Origin: Bacteroidota bacterium
GTDB lineage: Bacteria; Bacteroidota; Bacteroidia; Flavobacteriales_F; PHOS-HE28
Direction of reading: 5' to 3'
Assembly: GCA_029573495.1 (NCBI GenBank)
Contig: JAKQEI010000104.1
Location: forward strand, 1-64,000
Length of the DNA: 64,000 bases
In this document: positions 57,460 to 64,000 of the stretch, piece after piece
Position numbering within the stretch: position 1 is the stretch's first letter
Layout of the letters: each line of letters opens with the position of its first letter
Program-made: the position numbers and the translations under genes
Notes under the pieces: model-generated
Told to the model about the DNA's origin: nothing
The model's input: only the letters and a program-made list of their open reading frames with translations
Databases searched by the model: none

Positions 57460-57896
57460 AGCCAGGAACGACCATGACCAAGCTCGGTGAACGGCCAGGG
57501 TATGGCCCAGAGCATCAATGCCAGGGCGATGAGGTAGAAGATGGCGATGCGCTTCTGCTTCACTTGTTCATCCTGCGCACGTTTGGCCGTGGAGCGACCG
57601 ATCGTGACGAGGGCGATGGCGATGACCATGGTCCCGATGTGCTCCATCTTCCAAAAGCGGCCCTCCGGACCCTGCATCATCGCGTAAAGCTTGAAGTTCA
57701 TCAGGTAGAGGATGAGCCCGATCACCAGTTGAACATGGCTGAGGACCATCGCCACGATGGACAGCGCACGCTCATACGTCAGTATCGGCCGTTTGAATAG
57801 GAGCCCACGGAGATGCGCCAGCCCCGCCCAGGCCACGGTAATGAGCACTCCGTAGCGGATGAGGCTGTGTGCGAAGACGAGGAACGGATTATCCAT
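57456..57896 (-). CDS. Small integral membrane protein (cytochrome b561-like)
   Basis: MDNPFLVFAHSLIRYGVLITVAWAGLAHL; four hydrophobic segments; 4-bp overlap with the cytochrome c gene. Confidence 0.7.
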   Translation of the reverse strand: MDNPFLVFAHSLIRYGVLITVAWAGLAHLRGLLFKRPILTYERALSIVAMVLSHVQLVIGLILYLMNFKLYAMMQGPEGRFWKMEHIGTMVIAIALVTIGRSTAKRAQDEQVKQKRIAIFYLIALALMLWAIPWPFTELGHGRSWL

Positions 57897-57936
57897 AGGA
57901 GCAGGGAGAATGGACGCCAAATGTAGGCGCCTTGCC

Positions 57937-58914
57937 TCATGCCGGGCCATAGCCCAGGCGTGCCCGCACCCGATCAAGGACCGCGGTGGCCACCGCCGTG
58001 GCCTTTTCAGCACCGATACGCAACTGCGCGTCCAGCTCCCCGCGATCAGCCATGAGCTCAGCGAACCGGGCGCGCTGTGTGGAATAGCCGTCGAGCAGGG
58101 CTGAGAGTAGCTCCTTCTTGGCGTGTCCGTAACCGTACCCACCGCGCTCGTAGTTCTCGCGCATGCGCTGCGCGGCTTCCGGTGGTGCCACCAGCTTGTA
58201 GATGGCGAAGATCTTGTCCTTGTCCGGGTCCTTCGGTGACTCCAGCGGGGTGCTGTCGGTAACGATGCCCATCACCTGCTGCTTCAATTCCTTCTCCGGT
58301 GCGAAGAGCTGGATCGTGTTCCCCCGGCTCTTGCTCATCTTCTCGCCATCCGTGCCCGGTACGATCATCACCTCCTGGTCCACCCTTGCCGTGGGTACCA
58401 CGAAGGTCTCGCCCATGTGATGGTTGAAGCGCTCGGCCACATCCCGAGCCATCTCCAGGTGTTGCAACTGGTCCTTGCCCACCGGTACCTGGTGTACATC
58501 GTAGAGCAGGATGTCCGCAGCCATGAGCATGGGGTAGACGAAGAGCCCCCCATTGACGTCCTCGAGCCGATCGGCCTTGTCCTTGAAGCTGTGTGCCAGG
58601 GCCAGTCTGGAATACGGGAAGAAGCAGCTCAGATACCAGGTCAGCTCAGTCACCATGGGCACATCGCTCTGGCGGTAGAACACGGTGCGGGCAGGGTCCA
58701 GTCCGCAAGCCAGCCAGGCCGCCGCCACGCCATAGGTGTTCTCGCGCAGCACCGCCGGATCCTTGATCTGCGTGAGGCTGTGGAGGTCGGCGATGAAGAG
58801 GTAGGATTCGTTCCGGTCGTCGCGGCTCAGGGCGATGGCCGGCGCGATGGCTCCCAGTATGTTGCCGAGGTGCGGGACCCCGGTGCTCTGGATGCCGGTG
58901 AGGATGCGTGCCAT
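57937..58914 (-). CDS. trpS: Tryptophanyl-tRNA synthetase
   Basis: ILTGIQSTGVPHLGNILGAI; VPVGKDQLQHLEMARDVAERFN; KMSKSRGN. Confidence 0.97.
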   Translation of the reverse strand: MARILTGIQSTGVPHLGNILGAIAPAIALSRDDRNESYLFIADLHSLTQIKDPAVLRENTYGVAAAWLACGLDPARTVFYRQSDVPMVTELTWYLSCFFPYSRLALAHSFKDKADRLEDVNGGLFVYPMLMAADILLYDVHQVPVGKDQLQHLEMARDVAERFNHHMGETFVVPTARVDQEVMIVPGTDGEKMSKSRGNTIQLFAPEKELKQQVMGIVTDSTPLESPKDPDKDKIFAIYKLVAPPEAAQRMRENYERGGYGYGHAKKELLSALLDGYSTQRARFAELMADRGELDAQLRIGAEKATAVATAVLDRVRARLGYGPA

Positions 58915-58921
58915 GGGGCCG

Positions 58922-58929
58922 CGAAGTTA
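58922..58929 (-). promoter_or_regulatory. -7 element TAACTTCG for trpS
   Basis: Plus strand CGAAGTTA; ends 8 nt from the ATG at 58914. Confidence 0.6.
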
Positions 58930-58987
58930 GCCGGACCCGCTCCTCCCGCCGGGCGGCCTCCTCGCGAGTAAATTCGCCCCCCTTTCC

Positions 58988-59797
58988 ATGGCCGGAGCTG
59001 AAGCCACGATCACCGAACGTACACGCGTTGTCCCAGGCGAGGACCGGCGCTCGGTCGTGCTCAAGTGGCTCTTCCTGCCGTTGCGCTGGCTCTACAAGCT
59101 CTACTTCGCGGTTGTCTTCTTCGGCTCCCTGGTGCTGCTGTACATCCCATTCCGCGTACTGCTCTTCCGACCGCATCGTTACCAGCGTGCCTTCCGGTTG
59201 AAAAGGGCATGGGCCTTCTTCCTGCAATGTGCGTTGGGCATCCCCCTTCGGGTCGAACGGAAGGGAAGGCTTCCGGTTGCACCCTATATCATCTGCTGCA
59301 ACCACAGCAGCTACCTGGACATCATCCAGATGTACAACGTGGTGCCGACCTATTTCCTGTTCATGGGCAAGTACGAACTGCTACGCTGGCCGCTGTTCAA
59401 CATCTTCTTCAAGGGGATGAACATCGCTGTGAACAGGGGGGATCGTGTCGAAGCCGCCAAAGCCTTTCGCAAGGCGGCAGAGACCCTGGACCGTGGGGTG
59501 AGCCTTGCGCTCTTCCCGGAAGGGACCATCCCGAACTACACCCCGCGCATGAAGCCCTTCAAGGATGGCGCGTTCAGGCTGGCCATTGAGAAGCAGGTGC
59601 CCATCGTGCCGATCACATTCCTGGATCATTGGCGGCTGTTCGGAGAGCCGGCCGAGCTTTTGAGCCGCGCCAGGCCGGGTCTCGCCCGCGCCGTGTTGCA
59701 CGACGCCGTCCCCACGGCCGGTCTCACCATGGATGATCTGGTAGCTTTGCGGGATCGCGTCTACCGCACCATCGAAGAACCGCTGCTTCGAACATGA
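58988..59797 (+). CDS. 1-acyl-sn-glycerol-3-phosphate acyltransferase (PlsC family)
   Basis: IICCNHSSYLDI; LALFPEGTIPNYTPRMKPFKDGAFRLAIEKQVPIVPITF. Confidence 0.92.
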   Translation: MAGAEATITERTRVVPGEDRRSVVLKWLFLPLRWLYKLYFAVVFFGSLVLLYIPFRVLLFRPHRYQRAFRLKRAWAFFLQCALGIPLRVERKGRLPVAPYIICCNHSSYLDIIQMYNVVPTYFLFMGKYELLRWPLFNIFFKGMNIAVNRGDRVEAAKAFRKAAETLDRGVSLALFPEGTIPNYTPRMKPFKDGAFRLAIEKQVPIVPITFLDHWRLFGEPAELLSRARPGLARAVLHDAVPTAGLTMDDLVALRDRVYRTIEEPLLRT

Positions 59798-60090
59798 GGA
59801 TCACCGAAGAGACACTCGACCGCATCGCGGAGCTGGCCCGCCTGGACGTGAGCGACCCGGCGACCCGGGCCAACCTGCTCGCTGATATGCAACGCGTGTT
59901 CGACTTCGTGGAGAAGCTGAACGAGGTGGACACGAAAGGAGTGGAGCCCCTGATCTTCATGACGGATGAGGCCGACGTGCTCCGTGAGGACGTGGCCTCC
60001 GTGGAGATCACCAAGCAGGAGGCCCTGGCCAATGCACCGGTGAAGGACAGTGACTACTTCAAGGTGCCACGCGTGGTGGACAAGGGCTGA
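59794..60090 (+). CDS. gatC: Asp-tRNA(Asn)/Glu-tRNA(Gln) amidotransferase subunit GatC
   Basis: MRITEETLDRIAELARLDV...VFDFVEKLNEVDTKGVEPL...DYFKVPRVVDKG. Confidence 0.93.
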   Translation: MRITEETLDRIAELARLDVSDPATRANLLADMQRVFDFVEKLNEVDTKGVEPLIFMTDEADVLREDVASVEITKQEALANAPVKDSDYFKVPRVVDKG

Positions 60091-60207
60091 GCCTGCGGAT
60101 CCCCCGACCCAATGTTGACGAACTTTCATCCGGAAGGAGCGTAGAACGCCATCGCGAGCACAATTTCGTCGCTCCGGACCCGGAACGTAAACAGGCGATC
60201 ACATCCC

Positions 60208-61137
60208 ATGCGATCCTTCATCTCCCGCTATCCCGTTCTCACACTGGCCGTGATCGTGCTGTCCATCCAATTCGGCATCGTTCTTATAGCTGCATCGCTC
60301 ATGCCTGAGGGCAAGCGTCTGCATGAATCCCCTGAAGCCCACATGATCTTCCGCTTCCGGGTGTTCTGGCCCTTGGTGTTCGCTGTGCTGATCACCTATT
60401 ACCTGGAAGGTAAACAAGGTCTGTACAAGCTGTTCGGTGCCTACCGCATCTGGCGTGTGCCGGGTAAGTGGTGGGCTTTCGCCGCATCCTGGAAATTCCT
60501 TTTCTGCTACCTCGGCTGGGCCATCGCTGATCTTGCCGGCTGGCTGCCCTGGCCAGGCGCCGCACAGCCCATGTTCTCCGAAGGACCGAACGGCGAGCGC
60601 ATGCACATCATCAACCTCCTGTTCGGCATGCCCTTCATCATCGGTATCGCACTGGTGGAGGAGACCACCTGGATGAAATATTGCGCCACCCGTTTGCAGG
60701 ACAAGTACAGTGCGTTCGTCTCATGCACCCTCACCGGTGTGATCTGGGGCCTGTGGTACCTGCCCATGCTGCTTCTCGGCGAAGGCGTTCCCGATGGCAT
60801 CCCCTGGTACTTCTTCCTGCTCAGCATGATCGGCCTGGCCATCCTGCTGGGTTGGGTGTACAACATGACCCATAGTGGATTGATCCTTCTGATCATGCAG
60901 TTGGTGAGCAACATCGCCTTCTACATCATGCCAGCCCTGCCCGTAGCCCATGATGGGGACCCCAGTTGGGTGATGGTCTTCGTGTGGGTGGAGGTGGCCA
61001 TCGCCGCTTTCGTGGTGATACGATACGGTCCCAAGGACATGGGCCTGGGACCACGTCCCACCTGGACGGACCCCAAGATCCCGGACTGGAACCCCTCGCG
61101 GAAGAAGCAGGGTGACCAACAGCTGGCTGCGGCCTGA
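60208..61137 (+). CDS. CPBP family intramembrane metalloprotease
   Basis: IALVEETTWMKYCATRLQDKYSAFVSCTLTGVIWGLWYLPMLL; MTHSGLILLIMQLVSN. Confidence 0.85.
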   Translation: MRSFISRYPVLTLAVIVLSIQFGIVLIAASLMPEGKRLHESPEAHMIFRFRVFWPLVFAVLITYYLEGKQGLYKLFGAYRIWRVPGKWWAFAASWKFLFCYLGWAIADLAGWLPWPGAAQPMFSEGPNGERMHIINLLFGMPFIIGIALVEETTWMKYCATRLQDKYSAFVSCTLTGVIWGLWYLPMLLLGEGVPDGIPWYFFLLSMIGLAILLGWVYNMTHSGLILLIMQLVSNIAFYIMPALPVAHDGDPSWVMVFVWVEVAIAAFVVIRYGPKDMGLGPRPTWTDPKIPDWNPSRKKQGDQQLAAA

Positions 61138-61149
61138 TCCAACGATCCT

Positions 61150-61893
61150 ATGGACAACGCTTTCATCGCCACCACCTTCGACTGGGACCATCGCACGCCG
61201 AAGGACTGGCAGCGGTTCACCAACAAGCTGCTGCGCAAGCTCCGGATAGGCGCGCAACTGACGCCGGTACCCGGGAACATGGCCAACGTGGAGGCCCGGA
61301 TGAACCTCTTCCACCTCCTGGAACAGACCGTGGCCAACAAAGTGCCCGGCGATGTGGTGGACGTGGGTTGCAACGCGGGGGACAGCACCATCGTCATGCA
61401 ACGGGTGATCTCCGAACTCGCCCCGGAGAAACAGGTGCACGCCTACGACAGCTTCGAGGGCCTGCCCGAACTGACCGCGAACGACAGCAAGGACGGCGTA
61501 TACGAGAAGGGATACATGGCGGCGGGCCTCGAGCTGTTCACGAAGAAGTTCAATGCGCTCGGCCTGAAGCTGCCTCATACGCACAAGGGCTGGTTCGAGG
61601 CTACGATCCCATCCCAGCTGCCCGATCGCATCAGCTTCGCGCTGATCGATGGCGACCTCTACGAATCCACGAAACATGTCCTGCCCCACCTCTATGAGCG
61701 CATGGCCCCGGGTGCCATCGGGATGATCGCGGTGTACTACGATGAGGCGATCTACCAGCGCAAGGGACTTCCCGGTGGGTACAGGTCACCCGGCGTGAAG
61801 CGTGCAACCGACGAGTTCTTCCGGGACAAGCCGGAAAAGGTGTCGCTGCTATACGCCAACGAGTATTCGAACGGGTACTTCCGGAAGCTGTAG
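61150..61893 (+). CDS. TylF/MycF-like methyltransferase
   Basis: [62 protein letters not shown]. Confidence 0.85.
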   Translation: MDNAFIATTFDWDHRTPKDWQRFTNKLLRKLRIGAQLTPVPGNMANVEARMNLFHLLEQTVANKVPGDVVDVGCNAGDSTIVMQRVISELAPEKQVHAYDSFEGLPELTANDSKDGVYEKGYMAAGLELFTKKFNALGLKLPHTHKGWFEATIPSQLPDRISFALIDGDLYESTKHVLPHLYERMAPGAIGMIAVYYDEAIYQRKGLPGGYRSPGVKRATDEFFRDKPEKVSLLYANEYSNGYFRKL

Positions 61894-61958
61894 CCCACCC
61901 CTTGCGTTGTCCTCCGGTCAGCGGCCACGGCTCGTTCCTGCTTCGCACCTTTGCCTCC

Positions 61959-63152
61959 ATGTACGGAAGCATCAAGGAGCACCTGGGCAATGAACTGAAG
62001 TCCATCGAAGAGGCGGGCCTCTTCAAACGTGAACGCATCATCACCAGCGAGCAGGGCGCGGAGATCACCGTGAACGGCCGGAAGGTGTTGAACTTCTGCG
62101 CCAACAATTACCTCGGCCTGTCCTCACACCCCGAGGTGATCAGAGCCGCGCATGCCACGCTCGATTCCCATGGCTACGGGATGAGCAGTGTACGCTTCAT
62201 CTGCGGCACCCAGGACATCCACAAGGAGCTCGAGGCGAAGCTCTCCGCGTTCCACTCCCTGGATGATACCATCCTGTACGCGGCCTGTTTCGATGCCAAT
62301 GGAGGTGTGTTCGAGCCACTGCTGACCGAGCTGGACGCCATCATCAGCGACTCGCTGAACCATGCGAGCATCATTGACGGGGTCCGCCTGTGCAAGGCCA
62401 TGCGCTACCGCTATGCGAACAACGACATGGCCGATCTGGAACTACAGCTCCAGACCGCACACAAGGATGGCGCCCGCCACATCCTCATCGTCACCGACGG
62501 TGTCTTCAGCATGGACGGCATCGTGGCCGACCTCAAGGGGGTCTGCGACCTGGCTGACAAGTATGAAGCCCTTGTGATGGTGGACGAATGCCATGCCGCC
62601 GGTTTCATCGGGAAGACCGGTCGTGGCAGTGTGGAGCATTGCGGGGTCACCGGAAGGGTGGATATCATCACCGGCACCCTGGGCAAGGCGTTGGGCGGAG
62701 CTATGGGGGGCTACACCAGCGCCCGCAAGGAGATCGTGGAATTGTTGCGCCAACGCAGCCGTCCTTATCTCTTCAGTAATTCGCTCGCACCTTCCATCGT
62801 GGGTGCTTCCATCCGCGTGATCGACCTGTTGAGCAGCACGACCGAACTCCGCGATCGATTGGAGGCGAACGTTGATCGTTTCCGCACCGGGATCGAAGCC
62901 CTCGGTTTCAAGACGCGTGGGGCCGGAGCCGCCATCGTGCCGGTGATGCTGGGTGATGCGCGCATGAGCCAGGTGATGGCCGATCGGTTGCTGGAGGAGG
63001 GCATCTACGTCATCGGCTTCTTCTATCCAGTGGTGCCCAAGGACACGGCGCGCATCCGGGTCCAGCTCAGCGCAGCCCACACCGATGCCCACATCGATCA
63101 CGCGCTGGCCGCGTTCGGGAAGGTGGGCAGGGAGCTGGGTGTGATCCCTTGA
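61959..63152 (+). CDS. kbl: Glycine C-acetyltransferase (2-amino-3-ketobutyrate CoA ligase)
   Basis: [69 protein letters not shown]. Confidence 0.95.
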   Translation: MYGSIKEHLGNELKSIEEAGLFKRERIITSEQGAEITVNGRKVLNFCANNYLGLSSHPEVIRAAHATLDSHGYGMSSVRFICGTQDIHKELEAKLSAFHSLDDTILYAACFDANGGVFEPLLTELDAIISDSLNHASIIDGVRLCKAMRYRYANNDMADLELQLQTAHKDGARHILIVTDGVFSMDGIVADLKGVCDLADKYEALVMVDECHAAGFIGKTGRGSVEHCGVTGRVDIITGTLGKALGGAMGGYTSARKEIVELLRQRSRPYLFSNSLAPSIVGASIRVIDLLSSTTELRDRLEANVDRFRTGIEALGFKTRGAGAAIVPVMLGDARMSQVMADRLLEEGIYVIGFFYPVVPKDTARIRVQLSAAHTDAHIDHALAAFGKVGRELGVIP

Positions 63153-63239
63153 ACCCGCGCAACCCGTGCATTCGCGTCCGGGCGGGCGGGTCGTGTTGCG
63201 GTCATCTGCCGACCTTTTGTTTCCTTCGTGCAGGATCCT

Positions 63240-63290
63240 CCAGTGAACACTGGCTCTCCCCCTAGGGATCCACATCTATCGGTGAACACC
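63240..63290. promoter_or_regulatory. Two palindromes CCAGTG-AA-CACTGG and GGTG-AA-CACC, 39 bp centre to centre
   Basis: 63240-63253 and 63281-63290; second ends 12 nt before ATG 63303. Confidence 0.5.
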
Positions 63291-63302
63291 AGATGAACGG
63301 GG

Positions 63303-64000
63303 AATGGATCCAGTCGAGGGCGGGGAACAAGGGACGATCGAAAGTGGAACGGCTTCCTGCTCGGTCACGGCGCAGGCACTTCTTCAAGCGTTCAGGAACG
63401 ACCGGTTCGTTTTCGGATACAGCGGTCACTTCGGCGATGACCTGACAGCACGCTTGCTGGACCTGAGCGACCGGATGATCGCGGCCATGAGTGGTGCCTC
63501 CATCCATCGGAAACGGTCGGCCTTTCTTCTCGTGGAGGCCTATCAGAACATCATCCGCCACCGGGCCGACCTCCCGCCGCACATCGACAGCGGCGAAGGA
63601 CGCAGTTTCTTCTGCTGCCGGGCGAACCCGTCCGGACAGGACCTGGTGGCCATCAACGGGGTGGCGAGGTGGCGCGTGGATGCCCTCGCGCGTCAACTGG
63701 AGGCCATCCGCGGGATGGACCAGATGGCGCTCAAGGACCTTTCCATGCGCATGCTCCAGGTCCCATCCGAAGGTCGTGGGGCCGGGGTGGGCTTCATCGA
63801 GATGGCACGCCGGTCGGGGAATGAGCTCGGTCATATGTTGCGTGGCCTGGGTGAGGACCATGCGCTCTTCGCTCTCGCAGTGCGCACCGGTGACGCCCAT
63901 CCGCACGAGAAGATCATCCGTGAAGCAGCGATCCTCCATGGCACCGTGGTGATGAACGATATCCTGCTTTACCAGGCTGGTCATTGCTTGCCGGGCATGT
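63303..64000 (+). CDS. SiaB-family protein kinase (DUF6272-like), 3' truncated by window edge
   Basis: Open frame to the window end, absent from the ORF track because it has no stop: MDPVEGGEQG...RNDRFVFGYSGHFGDDLTARLLDLSDRMI...SAFLLVEAYQNIIRHRADLP...SGQDLVAINGVARWRVDALARQLEAI...GVGFIEMARRSGNELGHML. Confidence 0.75.

Noticed and set aside
63262-63984. 240-aa minus-strand ORF at the window end
   Set aside because: Antisense to the SiaB-like open frame, which has clear family-like segments.

Overview
The window is a gene-dense, high-GC chromosomal segment that looks like Bacteroidota. Supporting signs are TAnnTTTG/TAnnTTCG -7 promoter elements, three proteins with Por/T9SS-type C-termini, a TonB-dependent receptor with carboxypeptidase-like N-domain, Omp28, and a HU-CCDC81/SPOR protein. 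Most of it is ordinary housekeeping content: polA, cysS, trpS, recJ, dprA, gmk, nadD, udk, tadA, trhO, hflX, rbfA, gatC, kdsB, gdhA, kbl, tatD, ansA, a dus gene, a PBP1A-like gene, and the tyrosine-catabolism genes hpd/hmgA. One tRNA-Ser(GGA) lies on the minus strand. I see no CRISPR array, IS transposase, prophage or classical defence island. The non-routine signals are: (1) a four-helix-bundle (S23/IVS-like) gene between hmgA and hpd, flanked on both sides by inverted arrays of an 8-bp unit (GATCAGAM), resembling the layout of 23S rRNA intervening sequences but in an mRNA operon; (2) a 163-bp tandem repeat directly downstream of tRNA-Ser that carries the tRNA 3' end and four conserved hairpins, analogous to the E. 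coli tyrT/rtT repeats; (3) further 8-bp-phased arrays (CATGTGNN) just upstream of start codons of two unrelated genes; (4) at least 13 genes whose -7 element ends only 5-8 nt before the start codon, suggesting pervasive leaderless or near-leaderless transcripts; (5) a frameshifted remnant of the hpd 3' end beside a tetR/cupin module; (6) palindromic candidate operators before tetR/cupin and a SiaB-like gene; (7) small ORFs. All homology calls come from reading the sequence; no database search was run.
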